From Opitutia bacterium (GTDB lineage: Bacteria; Verrucomicrobiota; Verrucomicrobiia; Opitutales; UBA953), in assembly GCA_947377865.1 (NCBI GenBank), contig CANCHK010000020.1:1-33214 (forward strand): a DNA stretch of 33,214 nucleotides, in the 5' to 3' direction. The notes beneath the pieces were generated by a model that worked only from the letters and a program-made list of their open reading frames with translations, searched no databases and was not told where the DNA came from. The stretch's first letter is position 1. Each line of letters begins with the position of its first letter. Below, one piece after another: positions 14,841 to 23,187 of this stretch. The position numbers and the translations under genes were made by a program.

Positions 14841-15704
14841 TCAGCGGGCTTCTGGTTCCCAGTGTGGGCCGTGCCGAAGCGCATCGGCCATGCGGATGAC
14901 CGGGCGGAGTGTGGCCACGTCGTGGGCTCGAATCATCGCAGCCCCTTGGGCGATGCCCCATGCGGCCGTGACTTCATTGCCGACGCCACGTCGAAGGGAA
15001 TCGGGTTCGCCAAGCACCAGTCCGAGGGTCGACTTACGGCTCGTGCCGAGCAGGACCGGGAAGCCTAGTGCGGCGACCTTCGATAGGTCGCGCACCAGCA
15101 TGAGATTCTGCGCGGGCGTCTTACCGAAGCCGAAGCCCGGATCCGTCCAGAGCTGCTCTTTCGGCATACCCGCGGCCTGTGCGCAGCGGAGTGACATGCG
15201 GAGATCCTCTAGGACTTCCGTCCAGAAATCTTCGTAATCCACCTTTGCGCGGCGGTGCATCAGAATGAGGGGGCAACGAAGCGCGGCGCAGGCCGACCCC
15301 ATCGGCGACTCGTCTGGGCGGGCTCCGAAGCGACCTCCCTCGACGTCGTTCACCAAGTCGACGCCGGCTTCGATGCAGGCACGGGCCACCTGAGGTTTAT
15401 ACGTATCGACGGAAATGGCCGCCTTCGGAAAGCGTCTCCGCAACGCCTTCACGATGGGAATCAGGCGCGCAAGTTCGGTGGCTGCGTCGACCGGAGTCGC
15501 GCCTGGCCGGGTCGACTCCGCGCCGAGGTCGAGGATATCAGCGCCTTCGGCGAGAAGGGTATCCGCCCGTGTGAGGGCTGAGGTTTCATTGCTGAGCTGA
15601 CCTCCGTCGGAAAAGGAATCCGGCGTCAGGTTCATGATGCCCATGATCAGGGTACGCTTCCGCCAGTCGGGCAGAGGGGTGCCATGTGGGCTGGTCCAGG
15701 ACAT
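14841..15704 (-). CDS. folP: Dihydropteroate synthase
   Basis: A 287-residue TIM-barrel enzyme that condenses 6-hydroxymethyl-dihydropterin diphosphate with p-aminobenzoate to dihydropteroate, the sulfonamide target of folate synthesis. The first signature, MGIMNLTPDSFSDGG (21-35), is complete. LDLGAESTRPGA, ISVDTYK, NDVEGG, WTDPGFGFGKT and LLGTSRKS follow in the expected order. The mid-protein MH motif continues MHRRAKVDYEDF rather than the more common MHMRGTP. ATG at 15704 is preceded by CAAGCC; an upstream in-frame start at 15746 would add 14 residues without homology. No folK or folB neighbour is seen. Confidence 0.95.
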   Translation of the reverse strand: MSWTSPHGTPLPDWRKRTLIMGIMNLTPDSFSDGGQLSNETSALTRADTLLAEGADILDLGAESTRPGATPVDAATELARLIPIVKALRRRFPKAAISVDTYKPQVARACIEAGVDLVNDVEGGRFGARPDESPMGSACAALRCPLILMHRRAKVDYEDFWTEVLEDLRMSLRCAQAAGMPKEQLWTDPGFGFGKTPAQNLMLVRDLSKVAALGFPVLLGTSRKSTLGLVLGEPDSLRRGVGNEVTAAWGIAQGAAMIRAHDVATLRPVIRMADALRHGPHWEPEAR

Positions 15705-15955
15705 GGCTTGGGGGTTAAAGACGCCGTCGGATGGTGCAACCCCCAAGGCGGGCTAGGGGTAGAAGGGAAGTGAAGGCAGACTTATTAGACAGGTTGATGG
15801 GGGCTAATCTATGTTAAATACTTAATTAACAATAACTTACATAAACATTGAACTTGTGGCCTCTGATGAGAGGCATTCTATGACCATTTTGCCCTGCTGG
15901 GGCTTGCAAATTACAACCTTTTTACGGAGTTTTCGGCGTCCGAAACTCATCCTTT
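15705..15955. other. AT-rich divergent intergenic region between folP and coxB
   Basis: About 250 nt without a gene, clearly richer in A/T than its surroundings, especially at 15800-15850. It must contain the promoters for folP (-) and the cox operon (+), but I find no convincing -35/-10 pair. It holds short perfect hairpins GCCTCT-GATG-AGAGGC (15859-15874) and GCCC/GGGC (15891-15903), and a longer one next to coxB, listed separately. Confidence 0.5.
15927..15948 (+). promoter_or_regulatory. Hairpin in the coxB leader, close to the start codon
   Basis: GAGTTTTCGG and CCGAAACTC pair around a CGT loop with one bulged T. The hairpin ends 7 nt before the coxB ATG. The only purine-rich, Shine-Dalgarno-like bases in the leader (CGGAG, 15925-15929) overlap its left arm. 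It could modulate ribosome access; this is inference. Confidence 0.4.
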
Positions 15956-17239
15956 ATGTTTTCTCGCTTCTTTAGTCGGGTAGGTCTGCTGGCCGCCCCC
16001 CTCCTGGCTATGATCATGGCCGGTTGCTCGAAGGCCGACATGACTGTCCGCCAATCGACCTTGGACCCTAAGGGCCCGGTCGCCCAGGTTCAGTACGACC
16101 TCTTCATGGCGACGGTCTGGCTGGTTGTCATTCTCTTCGCGCTCGTCGGCGGCCTGCTTGTCTACGCCGTCATCAAGTTCCGCTTCCGTGCTGGCGACGA
16201 AAACAAGCCCGCGATCGTCGAAGACGGTCACGGCAATCCGCTCATCGAAATCGGACTCATCACCGCCTCCATCGGTGCGCTCGTCATCATCGCCATCCCG
16301 ACACTTAGCGCTATCTGGTACACTGATGACGTTCCGGCTGAATCCGTCCCGACGTCAAAGCTGTCCGTCTGGTATCCTCGCATCGAAGGCACCCGCGAGA
16401 ACTACGCCAAGGCCGTCGAGGAGCAGGTGCTCGAAGTTGACGCCATCGGAAAGCAGTGGTGGTTCCGGTTCGAATACCCGCAGCTCGGCCTCACCAATGA
16501 CGCCAAGCATTCTATCCCGAACGAGATGGTGATTCCCAAGGGCGTCGCCGTCCGCATCAACCTCCGCTCAGAAGACGTCATCCACTCCTTCTGGGTGCCC
16601 AAGCTCGCCGGCAAGGTCGACCTCATGCCTGGCCGCAAGAACCATATGTGGCTGCAGGCTAGCGAGACCGGCCACTATTACGGACAGTGCGCCGAGTTCT
16701 GCGGCGACTCGCATGCCTACATGCTCTTCCGCGTCGAAGTCGTTGAGCCTGCCGAATTCGCCAAGTGGGTGCAGAAGCAGAAGGCTGATGCCGCTCCCGT
16801 TGCTGCCGACACCAAGGCCGACAAGGGTAAGGCCCTCTTCGCCGCCAAGAGCTGCGTGATGTGCCACAATATCGGAGGCCACTACGGTGCAGGCGCCTTC
16901 GCTCCGGATCTCACGCACGTCGCCTCGCGTAAGTCGCTCGCCGGTGCGTGGCTCGACAACCGCGACCCCAAGGCACAGCTCGCGCTCGAGCAGAAGACGA
17001 ACAACACCGAGTCCTCCGTCGAGGTCGACCCCGCGACCCTCAAGGCCAACCTCATCAAGTGGATCGGTTCGTCTGGCGTCTCCCATGGCACCGATGGCAA
17101 GCCGACCAAGGACGTCAAGCCCGGCAACCGCATGCATTACTACAAGATGTTCAACGTGGCTGGACTCAACGAGACCAACCAGAAATTCACCGCCGAGGAG
17201 CTCGACTGCCTCGCCGAATACCTCCTCACCCTGAAGTAA
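15956..17239 (+). CDS. coxB: Cytochrome c oxidase subunit II with fused cytochrome c (caa3 type)
   Basis: A 427-residue lipoprotein. The signal sequence ends in the lipobox IMAGC (Cys24). Two transmembrane helices follow (about 51-73 and 98-121). The cupredoxin domain has the full CuA set: His210 (VIHSFWVP), Cys245, Cys249, His253 and Met256 (CAEFCGDSHAYM). A C-terminal cytochrome c domain has CVMCH at 300-304, making this a caa3-type subunit that takes electrons from a cytochrome and feeds CuA. A sequence of about 25 residues rich in Ala, Asp and Lys links the two. It is the first gene of coxBACD, 22 nt before coxA. ATG is preceded by CCTTT. Confidence 0.96.
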   Translation: MFSRFFSRVGLLAAPLLAMIMAGCSKADMTVRQSTLDPKGPVAQVQYDLFMATVWLVVILFALVGGLLVYAVIKFRFRAGDENKPAIVEDGHGNPLIEIGLITASIGALVIIAIPTLSAIWYTDDVPAESVPTSKLSVWYPRIEGTRENYAKAVEEQVLEVDAIGKQWWFRFEYPQLGLTNDAKHSIPNEMVIPKGVAVRINLRSEDVIHSFWVPKLAGKVDLMPGRKNHMWLQASETGHYYGQCAEFCGDSHAYMLFRVEVVEPAEFAKWVQKQKADAAPVAADTKADKGKALFAAKSCVMCHNIGGHYGAGAFAPDLTHVASRKSLAGAWLDNRDPKAQLALEQKTNNTESSVEVDPATLKANLIKWIGSSGVSHGTDGKPTKDVKPGNRMHYYKMFNVAGLNETNQKFTAEELDCLAEYLLTLK

Positions 17240-17261
17240 GACTTCCCGACTTTTCACACTC

Positions 17262-19289
17262 ATGTCCCACGATTCCCATCACGCTCCGGTCGCCTGCAAG
17301 ACCGAGCTGGCGCCCGAGCGCAGCGACCTCGGCCTGATCCGTCCTGACCGCTCGACCGGCTTGATCGACTGGCTGACGACCGTCGACCATAAGAAGATTG
17401 GCATCCTGTATGGAGCCTTCGCCATGTTCTACTTCCTCGTGGGCGGCGTCGAAGCCCTTGCGATTCGCACCCAGCTGGCCCGCCCGGACAACGACTTCGT
17501 CACGGCGCGCATGTACAACCAGCTGTTCACCATGCACGGCACGACGATGATCTTCCTTGGCGTCATGCCCCTGTCGGCCGCGTTCTTCAACTTCCTCGTG
17601 CCGCTGCAGATCGGCGCGCGTGACGTCGCCTTCCCGCGCCTCAACGCCTTCTCTCTCTGGACCTTCGTGTTCGGTGCCTTCGTGCTGAACGCCTCTTGGT
17701 TCTTCGAGTTCGCGCACCTCGCCGGTTGGTTTAATTCCTTCGAATGGCACAAGGCGCTCGTCTATACCGACTTCGCTCCCGCCAACGGTTGGTTCAGCTA
17801 CGCACCCCTCTCCGGCACCTTCGGCCAAAACGGACAGGCCCTGCGCTTTACTGGCGTCGGCACCGACTTCTGGATCATCGGCATCCAGGTTCTCGGTATC
17901 GCCTCCCTCGCGGCCTCCTTCAACTTCATCTGCACTATCATCAACATGCGCGCCAAGGGCATGACCATGATGCGCCTGCCGGTGTTCACCTGGATGACGC
18001 TTGTCACCGCGGTACTCATCATCCTGGCCTTCCCGGCCATCACCGTCGCGCTGATCGAGCTCATGTTCGACCGCGCCTTCGGAGCTAACTTCTTCAACCC
18101 GTCCTCCGGGGGCCAGCCCGTCCTGTGGCAGCACCTCTTCTGGATCTTCGGTCATCCGGAGGTTTACATCCTCGTGCTGCCTGCGATGGGCATTGTCTCG
18201 GAAGTCCTCCCGACCTTCTCCGGCAAGTCGCTCTTCGGCTACCCGATCATCGTCTTCTCTGGTGCTGTCATCGGCTTCCTCGGCTTCGCCGTCTGGAGCC
18301 ACCACATGTTCACCACTGGCCTCGGCCCCGTGCCGACCGCCGCTTTCTCCCTCCTTACGATGGCCATTGCCGTCCCGACGGGCGTGAAAATCTTCAACTG
18401 GCTCGGCACGATCTGGGGCGGACGCGTCCGCTTCACCCCGCCGATGGTCCTCGCCCTCGGCTTCATCTGGATGTTCATGTGCGGCGGTTTCTCCGGCGTC
18501 ATGCACTCCTCGGCTCCCGCCGACTCCCAGCAGCAGGATAGCTACTTCGTCATCGCGCACTTCCACTACGTGCTCCTCGGTGGCGTGCTCCTCGGCCTGA
18601 TGGCTGGCCTCTACTTCTGGTTCCCGAAGATCTTCGGCCGCATGCCCAACGCCCCCATCGCGTACATCGCCTCGGGCATGGTCATCCTCGGCTTCAATCT
18701 CGCCTTCGGTCCGATGCACTACCTCGGCTTGGCCGGCATGCCGCGCCGTACGCACACCTACCACGCCGGCAACGGCTGGGAGACCTGGAACTTCGTTGCC
18801 ACCATCGGCGCCTACATCCTCGGCCTCGGCGTCTTCCTCGCCTTCGTGAACCTCGTCTGGACCGCCTTCCGCGGCAAGAAGTGCTCCAATGATCCGTGGG
18901 ATGGCCGCACCCTCGAGTGGTCGCTGCCTTCCCCTGTGCCCGAGTACAACTTCGCCCAGGCTCCGATTGTCGCCGCACGTGACGCCTACTTCGAAGACAA
19001 GCATGGCGGTAAGCGCATCGGCACCGAGAACGACGGCGGCGAGGCCGGCGTCCACATGCCCAGCCAGTCTTGGATGCCGCTGCTGGCTTCTGCTGGCTTC
19101 CTTTTCGCTGGCTTCGGCATGCCGATGATGGCCATGGGTATCCCTCATGCCGGCTGGATCGTCATCTCCGGCCTCGGTGTCCTCTTTATCGGTATCTGGC
19201 TCTGGGCCCTCGAAGGTCCAGGCGGCTACATGCTCAAGACTCCCGCCGCTTCCGGCACCCCGGCTCCCACCGAGACCGTTGCCCACTGA
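17262..19289 (+). CDS. coxA: Cytochrome c oxidase subunit I
   Basis: A 675-residue membrane protein that reduces oxygen at the heme a3-CuB centre and pumps protons. By count, heme a ligands are His92 and His435, the heme a3 ligand His433, and CuB ligands His298, His347 and His348. The motif GHPEVY contains Glu300 and the cross-linking Tyr302, Asp121 (ARDVAFPRLN) marks the D channel entry, and Lys376 (TGVKIFNW) the K channel. All type A1 proton-path residues are therefore present. A C-terminal extension of about 100 residues includes two further hydrophobic segments near 600-655. ATG is preceded by CACTC with no Shine-Dalgarno. It is followed 35 nt later by coxC. Confidence 0.97.
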   Translation: MSHDSHHAPVACKTELAPERSDLGLIRPDRSTGLIDWLTTVDHKKIGILYGAFAMFYFLVGGVEALAIRTQLARPDNDFVTARMYNQLFTMHGTTMIFLGVMPLSAAFFNFLVPLQIGARDVAFPRLNAFSLWTFVFGAFVLNASWFFEFAHLAGWFNSFEWHKALVYTDFAPANGWFSYAPLSGTFGQNGQALRFTGVGTDFWIIGIQVLGIASLAASFNFICTIINMRAKGMTMMRLPVFTWMTLVTAVLIILAFPAITVALIELMFDRAFGANFFNPSSGGQPVLWQHLFWIFGHPEVYILVLPAMGIVSEVLPTFSGKSLFGYPIIVFSGAVIGFLGFAVWSHHMFTTGLGPVPTAAFSLLTMAIAVPTGVKIFNWLGTIWGGRVRFTPPMVLALGFIWMFMCGGFSGVMHSSAPADSQQQDSYFVIAHFHYVLLGGVLLGLMAGLYFWFPKIFGRMPNAPIAYIASGMVILGFNLAFGPMHYLGLAGMPRRTHTYHAGNGWETWNFVATIGAYILGLGVFLAFVNLVWTAFRGKKCSNDPWDGRTLEWSLPSPVPEYNFAQAPIVAARDAYFEDKHGGKRIGTENDGGEAGVHMPSQSWMPLLASAGFLFAGFGMPMMAMGIPHAGWIVISGLGVLFIGIWLWALEGPGGYMLKTPAASGTPAPTETVAH

Positions 19290-19324
19290 GCGCCTTCCTC
19301 TCCTCATTCTAAACTCTGACCTCC

Positions 19325-19993
19325 ATGTCTGACACCGCCGCCGCGCACGAAGCGCCCACGTCCACCGGGATCGACCACAAGAAGCTCATCATGTGGCTCT
19401 TCCTGGCTTCGGACTGCATGTTCTTCGGGACGCTGATCTCGACGCACCTGCTTTACCGCAAGCTCTACCCCGCCGGCTTCACCGACGCCGAAGGCCACCA
19501 GCGCTTCATCCAGAACCTGTTCAATATCGAACTGACGTCCTTCTCGACGTTCATCCTGCTCATGTCCTCGTTCCTGATGGCACTTGCGGTCTCCGCGATG
19601 CACAAAGGCCAGATCAAGTCCTTCCGTCGTAACGTCCTCGGCGTGATCTTCTTCGGCCTGATCTTCCTAGGCTGTCAGGTCTTTGAGTTCACGCACTTCT
19701 ACCATCAGGGCCTGACTATCCAGAACAGCGTGCTCGGTTCGACGTTCTACGTCCTCACCGGCACGCACGGTACACACGTCGCCATCGGCGTACTCTGGCT
19801 CATCCTGATGTATTTCTACAGCTTCACCGGCAAGCTCGGCGGCCATATGGGTGCCCTCGACGTCGAAGTCGCGGGTCTCTACTGGCACTTCGTCGACATC
19901 GTCTGGATCATCATCTTCACGGCGGTCTACCTCGTCGAGTACCTCGGTCCTAACGGCATCTGGGGCTCGGGCCTCCCGGCCGTCGCCAAATAA
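19325..19993 (+). CDS. coxC: Cytochrome c oxidase subunit III
   Basis: A 222-residue heme-copper oxidase subunit III with about five transmembrane helices. Family positions include KLIMWLFLASDCMFFGTL near the N-terminus, FEFTHFYHQGLT, LTGTHGTHVAIGVLWL and a C-terminal GLYWHFVDIVWIIIFTAVYL. It supports stability and proton uptake of the oxidase. It is the shorter, roughly five-helix form common in caa3 oxidases. ATG is preceded by ACCTCC. It is placed between coxA and coxD in the same operon. Confidence 0.94.
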   Translation: MSDTAAAHEAPTSTGIDHKKLIMWLFLASDCMFFGTLISTHLLYRKLYPAGFTDAEGHQRFIQNLFNIELTSFSTFILLMSSFLMALAVSAMHKGQIKSFRRNVLGVIFFGLIFLGCQVFEFTHFYHQGLTIQNSVLGSTFYVLTGTHGTHVAIGVLWLILMYFYSFTGKLGGHMGALDVEVAGLYWHFVDIVWIIIFTAVYLVEYLGPNGIWGSGLPAVAK

Positions 19994-20008
19994 CCCACCT
20001 TTCCGACC

Positions 20009-20350
20009 ATGTCCTCTTCTCACGAAGCCGCTCCCAGCCCTGATTTCCTCGCCGAGGAAGTCCGCCGCTACCACCACTTCATCGTGCTGGCCCTTTGGCT
20101 GGCTGTCGTCACCGGCGCCGAAATCGTGCTGATCTTCCTGCCGCTCCCGGTCGCTGTCGTCCTGACCATCCTGACCCTGATGTCCGCGGGCAAGTTCTTC
20201 GCGGTCATCCTGTGGTTCATGCACCTGATCTACGATAAGCGCCTGCTCTTCTGGTGCTTCTTTGCTGGGCTGGCGCTCGCCTTCGCGACCTACACCGCGT
20301 TGCTCTGCCTGTTCTCCGCTGACCGCATTGATACGCGTTGGTTCAGCTAA
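20009..20350 (+). CDS. coxD: Cytochrome c oxidase subunit IV (prokaryotic type)
   Basis: A 113-residue membrane protein with three hydrophobic helices (around IVLALWLAVVTGAEIVLIFL, AVVLTILTLMSAGKFFAVIL and LLFWCFFAGLALAFATY). Size, helix pattern and position after coxC match the small subunit IV of bacterial caa3/aa3 oxidases. The W-F-M-H-L-I-Y-D-K segment after helix 2 is typical. ATG is preceded by CCGACC. A strong terminator follows 22 nt after its stop, closing the operon. Confidence 0.88.
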   Translation: MSSSHEAAPSPDFLAEEVRRYHHFIVLALWLAVVTGAEIVLIFLPLPVAVVLTILTLMSAGKFFAVILWFMHLIYDKRLLFWCFFAGLALAFATYTALLCLFSADRIDTRWFS

Positions 20351-20372
20351 AGGCTGAGCCCATCGCCTGACG

Positions 20373-20401
20373 AAGGCCTCCGCCCTGGCGGAGGCCTTTT
20401 T
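20373..20401 (+). terminator. Rho-independent terminator of the cox operon
   Basis: AAGGCCTCCGCC pairs with GGCGGAGGCCTT around a very short CT loop (in practice CCGC-CCTG-GCGG), followed by TTTTT on the plus strand. Position 22 nt after coxD fits the end of coxBACD. The stem also has A residues on its 5' side, so weak bidirectional action is possible. Confidence 0.88.
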
Positions 20402-20442
20402 CGTGCCCACGCTTGCGAGTCCGGCGGCGGCGGCTTCATATC

Positions 20443-21231
20443 ATGATGATGAAAATCCCTCTCCACTGGCATACGGAGCCGCTGCTGCTGCTCCTGGTGG
20501 TCGGGGCTTGCTGGGCGCACGCGATGATTTGCGGGCCGTATCGCGCGCGCTGCCTGCCGGGGAGGACGGCGTATCCTGTGTGGTACGCGGTCCGATTTCA
20601 TTTGGGCGTGCTCGTTGCCTATGTCGCCGTCGGCTCCCCGATCGACCAGTTAGGCGAAGGCTTCCTGTTCTGGGCGCACATGCTTCAGCACATGTTGCTC
20701 ATCTACATCTCCGCGCCCCTTATTGTCACAGGGCTGCCGCCGGAATTCATCGACGGCTTTCTACTCGAAGGGCGACCGCGCCTCGCGCGTGTTCTCCGCG
20801 TGCTCACACACCCCCTCGCCGGCGGTCTGCTCTTCACGCTCTTTTTCTCAATCTGGCACTTCCCTGAGCTCTATGAGGCAGCGTTGCGCAGCCGACCGCT
20901 CCACGTGATCGAGCACTGGTCGATGTTCCTGCCGGCAATCCTCATGGTGTGGCCGCTGTTCTCGATGTCGGCGAGGTTACCGCGCATCGGCTACGGTCAG
21001 GCGATGTTCTATTGCTTCGCCCTGATGATTGCCGACCTGCCGCTTTGGGCGGTGCTCATCTTTGGCGAACACCCGATTTACGAGACCTATCGTCTGGCGC
21101 CCCGTGTGAGCGGCCTCACGGCTTCTTCTGACATGATCATGGGCGCGGTGGTGATGAAAGGGTTCAACGAGGTCTTCGCCCTAGCTTGTATGGGCTACGC
21201 GTTCTTCGCGTGGTACCAGCGCGACCGCTGA
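20443..21231 (+). CDS. ctaG: Cytochrome c oxidase assembly factor, CtaG (caa3) family
   Basis: A 262-residue polytopic membrane protein with about seven helices, of the caa3-type CtaG family needed for oxidase maturation. Recognisable segments are WHTEPLLLLLVVGACW at the N-terminus, HMLQHMLLIYISAPLIVTGLP, FSIWHFPELYEAALRS, EHWSMFLPAILMVWPLFS and a C-terminal MGYAFFAWYQRDR. Conserved His residues could bind copper, but that is not proven for this family. Three consecutive ATGs (20443, 20446, 20449) are possible starts; a TTG at 20413 would extend over the region just after the terminator. It lies outside the cox transcript, 41 nt past the terminator, and converges on the LptF/G gene with a 6-nt gap. 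Confidence 0.88.
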   Translation: MMMKIPLHWHTEPLLLLLVVGACWAHAMICGPYRARCLPGRTAYPVWYAVRFHLGVLVAYVAVGSPIDQLGEGFLFWAHMLQHMLLIYISAPLIVTGLPPEFIDGFLLEGRPRLARVLRVLTHPLAGGLLFTLFFSIWHFPELYEAALRSRPLHVIEHWSMFLPAILMVWPLFSMSARLPRIGYGQAMFYCFALMIADLPLWAVLIFGEHPIYETYRLAPRVSGLTASSDMIMGAVVMKGFNEVFALACMGYAFFAWYQRDR

Positions 21232-21237
21232 GCGCGC

Positions 21238-22395
21238 TCAGTGCCGCGAGGCGCGCCGGAGCAGGAACCAAGAGAGGACGAGCACGACCAGGTTGGGCAG
21301 CCAGATCAGCAGGTCTGGCCGGAGGCCCGGGTCCTTCACGAAGGCGGCCATCGAGGTCAGTAGGTAATACGATAGCGCCACGCCCAAGGCCACGGCCGCG
21401 TTGACGAACGTCTCGGAGCGACCGACCCGGACAGCGAGTGGCACCGCTAGAAAGGCAAGGGAGAAGACCGACAGCGCTCCAGCGAGGTGCGACATGAGTT
21501 GCGTCTTCGCGAGCATCTGGCTGCGCTCCTTCTCCTTGGGCGTGGCGTTCGGGGCCAGCTGCCAGCCTTTGTCGATTGCTTCGAGCAGTTCGGCGGTCGT
21601 GAGCCAGCGTAGCTTGCGCTGGAAATTGCCGCCGTCCTTGAAGATGCCCGACGCTGGGAACTCGAGGCTCGTGATAGCCGCCGTGGTGAAGGAGGAGGGG
21701 CGGGCAAAGTTCTCATCGCCGACCTGTCGACGTTCCATGCGAGCATCGGTCAGGGTCACACGTAGGATGCCTTCCCCGGCCTTATCAACGTCGGGGGCCA
21801 GCCGGGCTTCGCGCGCGTGGATGGTCTGTGTTAGCCGGCCACGATTGTCGACGCTCCAGAGCCAGAAGTCGCGAAGGACCTCGCCGTCGCGTTCGGTCGC
21901 GCGGATGACCATGCCTGGGAACTGGCGGTTGAGTTTGCCGGGAACGATGACCGAAGCCGGATTGTCTTTGGCCGAGCCGACGAGCATCCGGCGGTATTCC
22001 GTGTTCGCGACGGGTGCGACCTCTAGATTGAGCCAGGCCGAGAGCAGGGCCAGCCCGCCGGCGAAGAATAGGGCGGGCCGGGCGATGCGCCCGAGGCTGC
22101 GGCCGCTCGCTTTCATAGCGGTGAGTTCCTGTTGTGAGCTCATGCGCCCAAACGCGATGAGCACGCCGGTCAGCAGCCCCAGTGGCAGCGCATAAGGCAA
22201 GACGCCTGGAATAAGTAGGCCGATCAGCTCGAGGCCTTCCCAGCCGCTAACACGGCCACTGGCAATCGCACCAGAGACCTGCGTCAGGACGTTGCCGGCG
22301 ACCATCACGAAGACGAACGCACCCGTGGCGCCTCCGCCGGCGACGGCGGTTTCGGTCAGGACGTGGCGGTCAAGGAGGCGCACGTAAGTATCCAA
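21238..22395 (-). CDS. LptF/LptG-type permease (YjgP/YjgQ family)
   Basis: A 385-residue inner-membrane permease of the LptF/LptG family, which with LptB drives lipopolysaccharide export. The N-terminal LLDRHVLTETAV, the helix pair around LIPGVLPYALPLGLLTGVLIAFGR and the coupling segment SSQQELTAMKASGRSLGRI are typical. A beta-jellyroll-like periplasmic domain (about 130-260) and three C-terminal helices follow. The family partner is not in the window, so I cannot decide between LptF and LptG. The start is uncertain: TTG at 22395 or GTG at 22383, neither with a Shine-Dalgarno. It follows batE by 33 nt and may be the last gene of the Bat transcript. No terminator is seen before ctaG. Confidence 0.87.
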   Translation of the reverse strand: MDTYVRLLDRHVLTETAVAGGGATGAFVFVMVAGNVLTQVSGAIASGRVSGWEGLELIGLLIPGVLPYALPLGLLTGVLIAFGRMSSQQELTAMKASGRSLGRIARPALFFAGGLALLSAWLNLEVAPVANTEYRRMLVGSAKDNPASVIVPGKLNRQFPGMVIRATERDGEVLRDFWLWSVDNRGRLTQTIHAREARLAPDVDKAGEGILRVTLTDARMERRQVGDENFARPSSFTTAAITSLEFPASGIFKDGGNFQRKLRWLTTAELLEAIDKGWQLAPNATPKEKERSQMLAKTQLMSHLAGALSVFSLAFLAVPLAVRVGRSETFVNAAVALGVALSYYLLTSMAAFVKDPGLRPDLLIWLPNLVVLVLSWFLLRRASRH

Positions 22396-22428
22396 GCCGA
22401 GCTGGCCCGTCTCTCCAAGGCGAAAGGC

Positions 22429-23187
22429 TCAGGGCGCCGCCTTCTGGTCTAGGTCGGCGGGGAGGCCGGCACCGCGGACGGATTCGATCTCTCCCGTGCG
22501 GAGCCAGCCAGTCTTGCCGTCGGCAGTGGTCACGCGGACGTGTCCGTTGAGGGGTCGTCCGGTGCGGACAACATCGCCTTCCGCGACGCCATGCAGCGGC
22601 TCACCGAACTGGGTTGGGGTCAGGCGCAGGGAGACTTCGGTCCGACGTACCACCGCCCGGGCGGAAAGCGAACGGCTACCCCAAAGCCCCGGGCCACATA
22701 GCGCCAGCAAGGTCAGTGCAATCACCCGGGTCCGATGATTACCTTCTCCGGCGGCACGACGCCGGAGTCGCGGGATGACGATGCACAGGAAAGCGACCCA
22801 GAACGCCGCGGTCGCCAGGAGGAGCCACGCATCGGCAGTCAGGAAGGAGGCGTAGTTTTCGGACCACGTGAGCGTAGGCCGTTCCGTGCCGCCCGCATCT
22901 AAAGCGTGCCGGATGCCGGCGAGCGCGACTGGGTCTCGCGGGTCGAGGAGAAGCGCTCGCTCCCAGCAGACCATCGCGCGACCCTTCCGTCCGAGACGCC
23001 ATTCGGCGTTGCCGAGTGCAGAAAGCAGGCCGGCGCTCACGCCCTCTTCACGTGCCTCGTCGGACCACTTTTCGACGGCGGTAGCGTAGTCGCCCTTTGC
23101 ATAGGCGGCCTCGGCTGGGGATGGTATGGGTGCGGCGGCCCTCAGCGAGGCCGCCCAGCAGAGAAGAAGGCAGGCGAGGAACCTCAT
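22429..23187 (-). CDS. batE: BatE-like TPR and SH3-domain membrane protein
   Basis: A 252-residue protein with a signal peptide (1 to about 18). Two TPR-like helices pairs follow (about 25-95; AYAKGDYATAVEKW and LGNAEWRLGRKGRAMVCWERALLLDP), then two transmembrane segments (about 120-140 and 155-170), then a bacterial SH3-like C-terminal domain (TPTQFGEPLHGVAEGDVV, GKTGWLRTGEIE). This architecture and place at the 3' end of a Bat operon match BatE. Its role in the envelope-associated Bat complex is not known in detail. ATG overlaps the batD stop by 4 nt (ATGA), so translation is coupled. Confidence 0.82.
   Translation of the reverse strand: MRFLACLLLCWAASLRAAAPIPSPAEAAYAKGDYATAVEKWSDEAREEGVSAGLLSALGNAEWRLGRKGRAMVCWERALLLDPRDPVALAGIRHALDAGGTERPTLTWSENYASFLTADAWLLLATAAFWVAFLCIVIPRLRRRAAGEGNHRTRVIALTLLALCGPGLWGSRSLSARAVVRRTEVSLRLTPTQFGEPLHGVAEGDVVRTGRPLNGHVRVTTADGKTGWLRTGEIESVRGAGLPADLDQKAAP

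Noticed and set aside
14737-14961. Minus-strand frame encoding a peptide with VGLEPTTCRLQ across the tRNA
   Set aside because: This peptide is a well-known artefact of translating the antisense of a tRNA gene; the tRNA-Thr cloverleaf explains the sequence fully.
17226-19307. 693-codon open frame antisense to coxA
   Set aside because: It mirrors coxA codon for codon, is rich in Glu, Asp, Gly and His without any domain, and arises from high GC and third-position bias. CoxA has every catalytic ligand.
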